Shown one piece after another: positions 1-8,292 of a stretch of DNA of 51,790 nt (within the stretch, counting starts at the first letter, position 1; every line of letters begins with the position of its first letter). Under the pieces are notes generated by a model that was not told the origin of the DNA, ran no database searches, and saw only the letters and a program-made list of their open reading frames with translations. The stretch covers positions 1-51,790 of the forward strand of contig JANQTJ010000019.1 of assembly GCA_030731745.1 (NCBI GenBank). Direction: 5' to 3'. The stretch is from Flaviramulus sp. (GTDB lineage: Bacteria > Bacteroidota > Bacteroidia > Flavobacteriales > Flavobacteriaceae). Position numbers and translations under genes: made by a program.

Positions 1-288
1 AAATTAAACGGTTATGCAAAGTCAGAAATTATTGGATTTTTACCACAAGCCAAGGCATATAATTTATTTAAACGATCTGATAATTATCCGTTTTTTCAAG
101 AATTTTCAATTCCTGCGCAAGCCATTTCTACATTCGATTTTACTAATTTTGATTATTATCACCACGTAGATGATGAAGCCGATAAAATGGATTTTGAACA
201 CATGACTAATTTCATGAACCAAATGATACCTGCTCTAGAAGGGATGATAAACGCTGAAACTAAAGAAATAAAATTAACCAATGAGTAA
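1..288 (+). CDS. M28 family zinc peptidase, C-terminal fragment
   Basis: The open frame runs in from the left edge and stops at 286-288, giving the last 95 residues of a larger protein. The segment YYHHVDDEADKMDFEHM matches the region around the last metal-binding histidine of M28 aminopeptidases (pattern YH-x-x-x-D-x-x-D-K-hydrophobic). Family members remove amino-terminal residues from peptides, usually in the periplasm or outside the cell. The N-terminal part with the other zinc ligands and any signal peptide lies outside the window. Its stop overlaps the start of the following SDR gene by 8 bases (ATGAGTAA), so the two are probably co-transcribed and translationally coupled. Family assignment is fairly safe; exact substrate is unknown. 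Confidence 0.75.
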   Translation, partial: KLNGYAKSEIIGFLPQAKAYNLFKRSDNYPFFQEFSIPAQAISTFDFTNFDYYHHVDDEADKMDFEHMTNFMNQMIPALEGMINAETKEIKLTNE

Positions 289-964
289 ACATATAGTAAT
301 AACAGGTACAAGCAGAGGTATTGGTTTTGAATTGGTAAAATTGTTTGCAAAAAAAGGACATCAAGTATTAGCGCTTTCGCGGAATGAAAAACCCATTCAA
401 GATTTAAAACTAGATAATGTTACTACCTTTTCGTTTGATTTAAACGATTCTGAAGCTTATAAAAACGTGGAAAATTTCATAAAAAATAAATGGAAACATG
501 TAGATATTTTAATTAATAATGCAGGTTCATTTCTTAATAAACCATTTTCTGAAACTAACATCCAAGACTTTGAAACCATCTATAAAACCAATGTTTTTGG
601 CGTTTCAGAGCTTACCAGAATCATGTTACCTTTTATGAAAAAAGACAGTCATGTAGTCACTATAAGTTCTATGGGTGGTGTTCAAGGCAGCATGAAATTC
701 CCAGGTTTGGCAGCTTACAGTTCCAGTAAAGCAGCGGTAATTACCTTAACCGAATTACTGGCAGAAGAATATAAAGATTCTGGTATTTCATTCAATGTGT
801 TGGCATTAGGCGCAGTACAAACCGAAATGTTGGAAGAAGCCTTCCCAGGCTATCAAGCACCAACAACAGCTTTAGAAATGGCGCAGTATATTTTTGATTT
901 CTCATTAAATGGAAATAAATTTTATAATGGGAAATTGTTGCAGGTTTCTAATTCTACGCCTTAA
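281..964 (+). CDS. SDR family NAD(P)-dependent oxidoreductase
   Basis: A classical short-chain dehydrogenase/reductase of 227 residues, the normal length for the family. The dinucleotide-binding motif TGTSRGIG is at residues 8-15, the structural NNAG motif at 79-82, a catalytic-type serine in TISS at 127-130, and the catalytic YxxxK (YSSSK) at 146-150. It is a soluble Rossmann-fold enzyme reducing or oxidising a carbonyl/alcohol with NAD(P)H; the substrate cannot be read from sequence. It overlaps the M28 peptidase gene by 8 bases and lies 13 bases before the SprT-like gene, so it sits in a five-gene forward run ending at 4145. Confidence 0.9.
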   Translation: MSKHIVITGTSRGIGFELVKLFAKKGHQVLALSRNEKPIQDLKLDNVTTFSFDLNDSEAYKNVENFIKNKWKHVDILINNAGSFLNKPFSETNIQDFETIYKTNVFGVSELTRIMLPFMKKDSHVVTISSMGGVQGSMKFPGLAAYSSSKAAVITLTELLAEEYKDSGISFNVLALGAVQTEMLEEAFPGYQAPTTALEMAQYIFDFSLNGNKFYNGKLLQVSNSTP

Positions 965-977
965 TAATCACATTTTA

Positions 978-1574
978 ATGCAAAACAAACTTCAAAACTA
1001 TATTCCAGATAGCTCCTTATCTCAAGTTCTCAACCTTTTAAAACACGATAATTTAGTTGTTAAAATAAAAAACGAACGAAAAACACGCCATGGCGATTAC
1101 ATGCGTTTACCAAATGGAAAGCATCAAATAACCATCAATTCTAATCTAAATACCTATCGGTTTTTAATTACTCTTATTCACGAAATTGCACACTTTGAAG
1201 CCTATAAAACCTTTGGTAAATTTATTAAACCACATGGTTTAGAGTGGAAACATACATTTCAACATTTAATGCTTCCATTTATAAATCCACAAACCTTTCC
1301 AAATGATATACTGCCTCTATTGGCTAAACATTTTAAAAACCCTAAAGCTTCTAGTGATTCAGATGTGCAATTAGCCTTAGCTTTAAAGCAATTTGACGAA
1401 TCAAATGGCAGAACATTTATTTTTCAAGTACCTTTAGGGAGTGATTTTAAATTGTATAATGGTAAGGTTTTTAGAATGGGAGAAAAGCGCGTAAAACGTT
1501 TTGAATGTGTGGAGTTAAAAACAGGAAGGTTATATTTATTTAATCCAAATGCAGAAGTAGAAATATTAAAATAA
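978..1574 (+). CDS. SprT-like metalloprotease-fold protein
   Basis: A 198-residue protein starting at the ATG at 978. A longer frame opens at 909 but would overlap the SDR gene by 56 bases, and its extra residues look like SDR coding read out of frame. The zinc-binding HExxH motif (HEIAH) is at residues 68-72, with a further histidine and aromatic patch at HGLEWK (86-91), as in the SprT/Spartan domain. SprT-domain proteins are zinc metalloproteases or zinc-binding proteins; the eukaryotic relative Spartan cuts DNA-protein crosslinks, while the bacterial role is poorly defined. The gene ends 4 bases before the mannose-1-phosphate guanylyltransferase gene. Confidence 0.85.
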   Translation: MQNKLQNYIPDSSLSQVLNLLKHDNLVVKIKNERKTRHGDYMRLPNGKHQITINSNLNTYRFLITLIHEIAHFEAYKTFGKFIKPHGLEWKHTFQHLMLPFINPQTFPNDILPLLAKHFKNPKASSDSDVQLALALKQFDESNGRTFIFQVPLGSDFKLYNGKVFRMGEKRVKRFECVELKTGRLYLFNPNAEVEILK

Positions 1575-1578
1575 TAAT

Positions 1579-2658
1579 ATGAACAAGAATTATTATGCCA
1601 TTTTAATGGCAGGAGGCGTTGGGTCTAGGTTTTGGCCAGTAAGTACAGAAGATTTTCCTAAGCAGTTTCATGATATGTTGGGAACTGGTGATACGTTAAT
1701 CCAAAAAACGTTTCATCGTTTAGCACATTTAATTCCAAAAGAAAACATCTATATACTAACTAATGAGCGTTACAATAATTTGGTTTTAGAGCAATTGCCA
1801 GAAGTAACACAAAAGCAAGTAGTTTTAGAACCTGCCATGAGAAATACAGCGCCTTGTATTTTGTATGCATCCTTAAAAATCCAAAAAGAAAATCCAGATG
1901 CTGTAATGATTGTGGCGCCAAGTGATCATTGGATAGAAGATGAAGCAACTTTTTCAAAAAACGTAAAACAAGCTTTTGATTTTTGCGAGAGTAATGATGC
2001 GTTAATGACTTTAGGTATTCAACCAACATTCCCAAATACAGGTTATGGTTATATTGAATTTGATAACGCTTCCTCCCAAGCGATAAAATCAGTAAATCAA
2101 TTTAGAGAAAAACCAGATTACGAAACGGCCAAACAATTTATTGCACAAGGTAATTTTTTATGGAACGCGGGTATTTTTATGTGGAGTGCTAAAACAGTAA
2201 TTAATACTTTTAAGAATAGTCAACCTAAGTTATACGAACTTTTTGAATCCGGAATTTTAGCTTATAATACAGAAAATGAAAGTGATTTTATAAAAGAAAA
2301 TTACCCGAAAGCAGAAAATATTTCGGTGGATTATGCTATTATGGAAAAATCTGATAATGTATATGTTATTTCTGCTGAGTTTGATTGGAATGATCTTGGC
2401 ACATGGGGAAGTTTATATGATAAGTTAGATAAAGATGAAGACGGAAATGCAGTTGTTAATTCCAGAACGTTAACCGAAGATGCTTCTGGTAATATGATAC
2501 GAACCAAAAACAATAAAATTGTTGTAGTTGATGGTTTGAAGGATTACATTATAGTTGATAAAGACGAAGTTTTGCTTATCTTTCCTAAAGCAAAAGAACA
2601 GGACATCAAGAAAACACTTCAAAATGTAAAAAATAAGTTTGGAGTACAATATGGTTAA
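1579..2658 (+). CDS. Mannose-1-phosphate guanylyltransferase
   Basis: Makes GDP-mannose from mannose 1-phosphate and GTP, feeding exopolysaccharide, O-antigen or glycoprotein sugars in the cytosol. The nucleotidyltransferase signature AGGVGSRFWP is at residues 11-20, followed by the PKQF lysine at 27-30; the sugar-binding FREKP motif appears mid-protein, and NAGIFMW lies where the family has its conserved NSGIF/NAGIF segment. At 359 residues it is the short form without the C-terminal phosphomannose isomerase domain of bifunctional ManC/AlgA. It is packed between the SprT-like gene (4 bases) and the DUF389 gene (2 bases), which says more about operon packing than shared function. Confidence 0.93.
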   Translation: MNKNYYAILMAGGVGSRFWPVSTEDFPKQFHDMLGTGDTLIQKTFHRLAHLIPKENIYILTNERYNNLVLEQLPEVTQKQVVLEPAMRNTAPCILYASLKIQKENPDAVMIVAPSDHWIEDEATFSKNVKQAFDFCESNDALMTLGIQPTFPNTGYGYIEFDNASSQAIKSVNQFREKPDYETAKQFIAQGNFLWNAGIFMWSAKTVINTFKNSQPKLYELFESGILAYNTENESDFIKENYPKAENISVDYAIMEKSDNVYVISAEFDWNDLGTWGSLYDKLDKDEDGNAVVNSRTLTEDASGNMIRTKNNKIVVVDGLKDYIIVDKDEVLLIFPKAKEQDIKKTLQNVKNKFGVQYG

Positions 2659-2660
2659 TT

Positions 2661-4145
2661 ATGAGTGTAGAAAGTAAATTTAACTTTTCTGAAGAAGAAA
2701 AGGTTAAAAGTCAACAATCTGTTGATGAATCTAAAGAGGCTGTAAAAAAAGATGCTCAAGGATTATTTAAAAGTATAAAGACTTTTATTAGTGAATTACT
2801 TGATTTTCGTGATGATACCGATCGTGATGCTACTATTCAAGCTATAAAAAACGATATTAATTTAAAAGGGGCAACTGCCTGGATATTGATTTTTGCCATT
2901 TTTGTGGCTTCCATTGGTTTAAATGTAAGTTCTACAGCGGTAGTAATTGGTGCCATGTTAATTTCTCCACTTATGGGGCCTATTTTAGGTGTTGGTATGT
3001 CATTAGCAATTAATGATATTGATACACTAAAAAGGTCTTTAATTAATTTGTTGGTTATGGTTTCATTAAGTATCATAACTGCATTTTTGTATTTTAAATT
3101 ATCACCTTTAACCGAATTGACACCAGAATTAGAAGCAAGAACTCAACCTAATATTTTAGACGTTTTTGTGGCCATATTTGGTGGTTTAGCTCTTATTGTT
3201 GCTAAAACAAAAAAAGGTACTATAGCATCCGTTATTTTTGGTGTAGCTATAGCAACAGCTTTAATGCCTCCATTATGTACAGCAGGATATGGATTAGCTG
3301 TTGGGAATATGAAGTTCTTTTTTGGTGCTACTTATCTATTTACAATAAACACTATTTTTATAGCACTTTCTACATTTTTGGTGCTTAAAATATTACGTTT
3401 TCCAATGCTTAAATATGCAAATTCAAAACGCAGACGTTTAATTTCTAGATTTGCTACCTTAATTGCTATTGTTGTTATGATTCCTGCAAGTTTTACTTTT
3501 TGGAATGTTTATAATCAAACAAAATTTAAAGTAGAGTTAAATAAGTTTTTAGAATTTGAAGTAAAATCTAATGATGCTTTACAGTTAATGAATTTTGATA
3601 GTGATTTCGAAGGAAAAACGATTGAACTTAATTTCTTTAACGAGGTTTCTGATGCGACTAAACAAGACTTGCTTAACGAACTAAAAAACAATCCACTTTA
3701 TCCTGATTTAAGAGATGTTACTCTGAAAATAAAAGGGAGTGATACAAAAAGTTATGAGTTAATATCTAACGCATACCAAGATGCTAGAGAAGAATTGAAA
3801 TCTAGTAAGAATATTATTTCTGGTCTACAAAAGGAAATTGAAGATTTAAAATCCGAAATAGTATTATTAAATCAGACATTAGAACAGAATAATCAGAAAT
3901 CAGGTGGTATTGCTTTTTCAACCTTGTCTAGAGATGCAAAAGTAAGATTTAATGAGTTGCAGTATTTTAGTTTTTCTAATACCTTGGAGTCTAAAGATTT
4001 TATAAAAGTTGACACACTAAATGTTGCTTCTGTAAAATGGAGCCCAGGAATTAAGGACAGTATACTTAAGGTTACAGAAGATAAACTTAGCGAGTGGTTA
4101 AAACAAGAATTACAAGTTAAAAATGTTATTATTAAACGTAACTAA
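2661..4145 (+). CDS. DUF389 family inner-membrane protein
   Basis: A 494-residue protein with a charged cytosolic N-terminus (about 60 residues), a cluster of about six to seven hydrophobic helices (about residues 70-290), then a soluble C-terminal region with a coiled-coil-like heptad stretch (about 375-415). The conserved DUF389 core is visible as STAVVIGAMLISPLMGPILG. The family has no established biochemical function. The gene begins 2 bases after the guanylyltransferase gene, and its stop codon (4143-4145) directly abuts the stop of the convergent mlaF gene, leaving no room for an intergenic terminator. Confidence 0.85.
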   Translation: MSVESKFNFSEEEKVKSQQSVDESKEAVKKDAQGLFKSIKTFISELLDFRDDTDRDATIQAIKNDINLKGATAWILIFAIFVASIGLNVSSTAVVIGAMLISPLMGPILGVGMSLAINDIDTLKRSLINLLVMVSLSIITAFLYFKLSPLTELTPELEARTQPNILDVFVAIFGGLALIVAKTKKGTIASVIFGVAIATALMPPLCTAGYGLAVGNMKFFFGATYLFTINTIFIALSTFLVLKILRFPMLKYANSKRRRLISRFATLIAIVVMIPASFTFWNVYNQTKFKVELNKFLEFEVKSNDALQLMNFDSDFEGKTIELNFFNEVSDATKQDLLNELKNNPLYPDLRDVTLKIKGSDTKSYELISNAYQDAREELKSSKNIISGLQKEIEDLKSEIVLLNQTLEQNNQKSGGIAFSTLSRDAKVRFNELQYFSFSNTLESKDFIKVDTLNVASVKWSPGIKDSILKVTEDKLSEWLKQELQVKNVIIKRN

Positions 4146-4913
4146 TTAAATGTTTTCTTCAATATACATTTTTCTAACTTTTTTAAATAAGTTTGAGGAG
4201 TAAACAAAATCTGTAACCACTTCGTTATCTGTTTTAAAAATGGTTTCTTTTGAGCCTTCCCAAGCTTTTAATCCATCTTTAAGAAATACAATTTTCTCTC
4301 CTATTTCCATAACTGAATTCATGTCATGAGAATTAATTACTGTGGTAATTTGATACTCTTCAGTGATTTCTTTTATAAGATTATCAATAACAATAGCAGT
4401 TTTTGGATCTAATCCCGAATTAGGTTCGTCACAAAATAAATACATGGGGTTGTTTACAATTGCTCGTGCAATGGCAACCCGTTTTTGCATACCTCCAGAA
4501 GCTTCACTGGGCATCTTTTTATGCGCATCATCAAGATTTACACGTTTCAAAACAAAGTCTACCCGGTCTTGCATTTCACTTTTACTTTGTTTGGTAAACA
4601 TACGAAGAGGAAACATCACATTTTCAGCGATAGTCATAGAGTCAAACAAGGCACTGCCTTGAAATACCATACCTATTTTTGCGCGGATATTACGTTTTTC
4701 ATCTTCTGTCAACTGAGCAAATATTTTTCCGTCATAAGAAATAGAACCTTCTTCATAGTCAAATAGACCTAAAAGGCATTTTAAAAATACGGTTTTACCA
4801 GAACCACTTTGCCCGATAATAAGATTGGTTTTTCCTTTTTCAAACGAAGTTGAAATACCTTTTAAGATATGTGCATCACCAAATGACTTATGTAAATTTT
4901 TAACTTCTATCAT
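4146..4913 (-). CDS. mlaF: ABC transporter ATPase, MlaF type
   Basis: A 255-residue ATP-binding subunit that with MlaE should drive phospholipid or related lipid traffic between inner and outer membranes. Walker A (GQSGSGKT) is at residues 34-41, the signature is ASGGMQKR, and Walker B is MYLFCDEP followed by the D-loop SGLDP. The start chosen is the ATG at 4913, which gives the normal N-terminus MIEVKNLHKSFG; an in-frame ATG at 4976 would overlap mlaE by 61 bases. mlaE ends 2 bases upstream, so translation is probably coupled. No MCE-domain (MlaD) gene follows, because the convergent DUF389 gene abuts this one. Confidence 0.9.
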   Translation of the reverse strand: MIEVKNLHKSFGDAHILKGISTSFEKGKTNLIIGQSGSGKTVFLKCLLGLFDYEEGSISYDGKIFAQLTEDEKRNIRAKIGMVFQGSALFDSMTIAENVMFPLRMFTKQSKSEMQDRVDFVLKRVNLDDAHKKMPSEASGGMQKRVAIARAIVNNPMYLFCDEPNSGLDPKTAIVIDNLIKEITEEYQITTVINSHDMNSVMEIGEKIVFLKDGLKAWEGSKETIFKTDNEVVTDFVYSSNLFKKVRKMYIEENI

Positions 4914-4915
4914 TA

Positions 4916-5659
4916 TTAACTTAAAAGCATTTGGGTTAGTAAATAATTTAAAAGAATAATTACTACACTCGTCCAAACGAATGATGTAGTACTGGCTTTA
5001 CCAACTTCTAAAGCGCCACCTTTCATGTAATAGCCATGAAATGAAGGAATTGTTGCTAAAACAAATGCAAAAACAAAGGTCTTTATAAACGCATAAGTAA
5101 TATGAAAAGGTATAAAATCGGTTTGAATACCTAATATATAATCATCAAGAGAACTAAATCCACCATAAACACAGGCAGCCATACCTCCTAAAATACCTAA
5201 AAACATAGCTATTGATATTACAAATGGATATAGTAAAAGTGAAATAAATTTTGGAAAAACTAAATAGTTTAAAGAGTTAATTCCCATAACTTCTAAGGCA
5301 TCTATTTGTTCTGTAACTCGCATAGTACCTATGCTAGATGTGATGAATGATCCTACTTTTCCAGCCATGATAATAGATATGAAAGTAGGAGCAAATTCTA
5401 AAACAATAGATTGTCTTGTTGCAAAGCCAACCAAGTATTTAGGGATTAAAGGGTTATTAATATTTAATGCTGTTTGAATAGTAACAACGCCACCAACAAA
5501 GAAGGCAATAAAGGCGACAATACCTAGAGAGCCAATTATTAAATCGTCAATATCTTTTAAAATAAGTTGTTTCATCACAGACCATTTTGTTGGTTTACGA
5601 AACATTTCAGCAATCATTAAAAAATAGGCTCCTATATTGTGCAGGTAATTCATAAACAA
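4916..5659 (-). CDS. mlaE: MlaE family lipid ABC transporter permease
   Basis: A 247-residue integral membrane protein of the MlaE/YrbE family, the permease of MCE-type lipid transporters. Five or so hydrophobic helices are visible, with the conserved loops TRQSIVLEFAPTFISIIMAGKVG and MRVTEQIDALEVMGINS (quoted in parts: TIMRVTEQ region and EQIDALEVMG), which are diagnostic for the family. It is the first gene of a two-gene operon with mlaF. A second in-frame ATG at 5653 could also be the start. It is divergent from the pafA gene across 102 bases. Confidence 0.92.
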   Translation of the reverse strand: MFMNYLHNIGAYFLMIAEMFRKPTKWSVMKQLILKDIDDLIIGSLGIVAFIAFFVGGVVTIQTALNINNPLIPKYLVGFATRQSIVLEFAPTFISIIMAGKVGSFITSSIGTMRVTEQIDALEVMGINSLNYLVFPKFISLLLYPFVISIAMFLGILGGMAACVYGGFSSLDDYILGIQTDFIPFHITYAFIKTFVFAFVLATIPSFHGYYMKGGALEVGKASTTSFVWTSVVIILLNYLLTQMLLS

Positions 5660-5733
5660 ATTTGTATTTGCTAAAGTAAAAAAAAGTTACAGGTATTTAA
5701 CTTTAATTTTAAATTATGATGTATTAAAATCAG

Positions 5734-5741
5734 TATTTTTG
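5734..5741 (+). promoter_or_regulatory. TAnnTTTG -7 box for pafA
   Basis: TATTTTTG lies 20 bases before the pafA ATG and matches the Bacteroidota -7 element TAnnTTTG. No good -33 TTG is seen at the usual spacing, so this is a half-supported promoter. Confidence 0.45.
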
Positions 5742-5761
5742 AAGTTAATATTATTACAGTT

Positions 5762-7396
5762 ATGAAAAAAATACTTGTTACTTTATTTATACTTACTATT
5801 AGTTTTTCAGCGGAAGCTCAAAATGAAAACTTAAAGTCAAAACCAAAATTAGTGGTTGGTATAGTGGTTGATCAAATGCGTTACGATTATTTAACCCGTT
5901 TTTACAATAAGTACAGTGAAGGTGGTTTTAAACGAATGATTAACGAAGGCTTTAATTGCAAGAATAATCATTTTAATTATATACCAACTAAAACCGGACC
6001 AGGTCATGCATCAATTTTTACTGGTACTACTCCTAAATATCATGGTATAATAGCTAACGATTGGTATGATAAAGAAATAAAAAAAATGGTTTATTGTGCC
6101 CAAGATGATTCCGTTTTAGCTGTTGGAAGTAACTCTGAATTTGAGCGTATGTCTCCTCAAAGAATGAAAACCACAACTTTTTCAGACGAAAATAGACTGT
6201 TTACTCAAATGAGAGGAAAAACAATAGGAATTTCTTTAAAAGATCGCGGTGCCATTTTACCTGCAGGTCATTCTGCTAATGCCGCTTATTGGTTTAGAGG
6301 AAAGGAGGAAGGTAATTTTATAACAAGTACACATTATTTAAACGAATTACCTGAATGGGTCAATGATTTTAATAAATCTAAAAAAGTTGAATCTTATCTT
6401 AAAGAATGGAATACTTTATATGATATTCTAACCTACATGGAAAGTGGTGATGATTTAAATAATTTTGAAGGAGGTTTTAAAGGAAAAGAAACTGCAACAT
6501 TTCCATATGATTTAAAAGAATTATCCAAAACAAATTCTGGATTTGATATTTTAAAAGTCACACCTTATGGAAATAATATAGTTACAGATTTTACTATTGC
6601 AGCTATTATTGGAGAGCAATTAGGAAGTGATAATGATACTGATGTTTTAACCGTTAGTTACTCGAGTACAGATTATATTGGACATAATTTTGGGGTAAAT
6701 TCTAAAGAGATTCAAGACACTTACCTTAGATTAGATTTAGATTTAGAAAGACTTTTTAAAGTTTTAGATGAAAAAGTTGGAAAAGGAAATTATACCATTT
6801 TTTTAACAGCAGATCATGGTGCTATTGATGTACCTTCTTATTTACAAACAGCAAAAATACCCTCTGGTTATCTAAATAATAAGACAACAAGAAATAAAAT
6901 AGAAGCGTTTTTAACCAAAGCATTTAGTGCTTCAGATCTGATTGAAAATATAAGTAACGAACAAATATTTTTGAATAGAAATAAAATTAAAAATTTAGAT
7001 TTAGAGTTAGATGATGTACAAGAAGCCATTGTAAATGAAGTTATTACTTATAAAAATATAGATAAAGCATATGCTGCTTTAACTTTAACTGAAAATTCAT
7101 TTAGAACGGGAGTTGAAGGATTATTACAAAACGGATTTAATCAAAAGCGTTCTGGAGATATTGTGCTAGTTCCAGATCCGGGATATATTTCTTACAGTAT
7201 AACTGGGTCTACTCATGGTAGTGGTTTTAGTTATGATACCCATGTGCCACTTTTGCTTTTTGGAAAAGGTATTATGCATGGTGATACTTTTAAAAAGACA
7301 GAAATAACAGATATAGCCCCAACCATGTCTGCTTTGTTAGGCATAAGCTACCCTAATGCTTGTATTGGGCAACCATTAGATTTTGTTTTAGAATAG
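5762..7396 (+). CDS. pafA: PafA-type alkaline phosphatase
   Basis: A 544-residue secreted phosphomonoesterase of the alkaline phosphatase superfamily, releasing phosphate from phosphate monoesters in the periplasm. A signal peptide ends near SFSAEAQ (residues 14-20). Landmarks of the Elizabethkingia PafA active site are present: metal-ligand Asp37 (VVDQM), nucleophile Thr78 in TKTGPGHASI, Asn99 (ANDWYD), and the Lys160-x-Arg162 pair (SLKDRG) that PafA has in place of the Arg of E. coli PhoA. Downstream are STDYIGH and TADHGA (metal ligands) and the late histidine in STHGSGF. The K-x-R pair argues for monoesterase rather than diesterase activity. The nuclease gene starts 1 base after its stop. 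Confidence 0.92.
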   Translation: MKKILVTLFILTISFSAEAQNENLKSKPKLVVGIVVDQMRYDYLTRFYNKYSEGGFKRMINEGFNCKNNHFNYIPTKTGPGHASIFTGTTPKYHGIIANDWYDKEIKKMVYCAQDDSVLAVGSNSEFERMSPQRMKTTTFSDENRLFTQMRGKTIGISLKDRGAILPAGHSANAAYWFRGKEEGNFITSTHYLNELPEWVNDFNKSKKVESYLKEWNTLYDILTYMESGDDLNNFEGGFKGKETATFPYDLKELSKTNSGFDILKVTPYGNNIVTDFTIAAIIGEQLGSDNDTDVLTVSYSSTDYIGHNFGVNSKEIQDTYLRLDLDLERLFKVLDEKVGKGNYTIFLTADHGAIDVPSYLQTAKIPSGYLNNKTTRNKIEAFLTKAFSASDLIENISNEQIFLNRNKIKNLDLELDDVQEAIVNEVITYKNIDKAYAALTLTENSFRTGVEGLLQNGFNQKRSGDIVLVPDPGYISYSITGSTHGSGFSYDTHVPLLLFGKGIMHGDTFKKTEITDIAPTMSALLGISYPNACIGQPLDFVLE

Positions 7397-7397
7397 T

Positions 7398-8204
7398 TTG
7401 GTTAGAAGAAAAATTTATTGGTTAATAGCTATTCTCATGCTTTTGGGAGTATATGGCTATGAGTATTTTTTAGTTAAAGAAGAAAAAGTTAAAATTATTG
7501 AAATTGGTAAAACAGTTAAAAGAAATACCAACGAATATTTTTTACCAACTAGTACTACAGGTCAAATTATCCATCATCAAGGCTATTCTTTGTCATACAG
7601 TGAACCACATGAACAAGCTGAATGGGTTGCTTATGAATTAAAAAAGGCGCATTTATCAAATACAAATTTTAAACGACCTTATTTTGAAATTGACGAAGCC
7701 GTAAAAACAGGTGCTGCAGATTGGAGAAATTATAAAAAATCGGGATTTGATCGTGGACATTTATGTCCTGCTGGAGATAGAAGATATAGCCAGTTGGCTC
7801 ATGATGAAACTTTTTTAACGAGTAATATAAGTCCGCAAAAGCACGATTTTAACTCAGGAATTTGGAATACTTTAGAGCAAAAAGTTAGGTATTGGGCGAG
7901 TAAATACAACGGCGTATATGTTGTTACAGGTGGCGTTTTAAAAGGAAATATGAAAACTATTGGAGTTGAGCGAGTTGCTGTTCCTAATCAGTTTTTTAAA
8001 ATCTTGATTGATAACAATAACGGAAAAACTAAAATGATTGCTTTTTTAATGTCTCATCAAAACTCTGATAAACCCTTATATGATTTTGTTGTTTCTGTTG
8101 ATGAAGTCGAAGCATTAACTGGAATCGATTTCTTTCCAGAATTGGAAGATGCTATTGAGAACAAGTTAGAAGCTTCAAGTAGTTTTAAAGATTGGAGTTT
8201 TTAG
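7398..8204 (+). CDS. DNA/RNA non-specific endonuclease (NUC1 family)
   Basis: A 268-residue nuclease of the Serratia nuclease/NUC1 (beta-beta-alpha metal) family that cuts DNA and RNA without sequence preference. The DRGH motif is at residues 118-121 with the catalytic histidine at 121; the metal-site asparagine and following residues (N152, W156, E160) also fit. The start is a TTG at 7398, one base after the pafA stop; the first ATG (7437) would cut through the hydrophobic segment at residues 7-21, which is a signal peptide or membrane anchor. Linkage to pafA suggests extracytoplasmic nucleic-acid breakdown and phosphate recovery, which is an inference from context. Confidence 0.9.
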   Translation: MVRRKIYWLIAILMLLGVYGYEYFLVKEEKVKIIEIGKTVKRNTNEYFLPTSTTGQIIHHQGYSLSYSEPHEQAEWVAYELKKAHLSNTNFKRPYFEIDEAVKTGAADWRNYKKSGFDRGHLCPAGDRRYSQLAHDETFLTSNISPQKHDFNSGIWNTLEQKVRYWASKYNGVYVVTGGVLKGNMKTIGVERVAVPNQFFKILIDNNNGKTKMIAFLMSHQNSDKPLYDFVVSVDEVEALTGIDFFPELEDAIENKLEASSSFKDWSF

Positions 8205-8292
8205 TATTGGTTATTAATTGTTGGGATTTGGTTCTTGAAATTTGGAATTTGATTCTTGGTTGGTTTGTCATATTGAGTGCAGTCGAAGTGTC
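8205..8292. repeat. Intergenic repeat block with GTCATATTGAGTGCAGTCGA core
   Basis: The 88-base gap between the convergent nuclease and glycosyltransferase genes is made of two parts. The first is a low-complexity stretch (8207-8265) of repeated words such as TTGGTT, GGTTCTTG and TTTGGAATTT. The second (8266-8291) contains a 26-base element with the core GAGTGCAGTCGAAGTG. Elements of this kind, ending in GCAGTCGA, recur between genes in many flavobacterial genomes to my recollection. Only one copy is seen in this window, so its repeat status rests on memory, not on this sequence. Confidence 0.5.

Noticed and set aside
4914-4976. Upstream ATG for mlaF at 4976
   Set aside because: It would overlap mlaE by 61 bases and add residues not found in the family; the ATG at 4913 gives the normal N-terminus.
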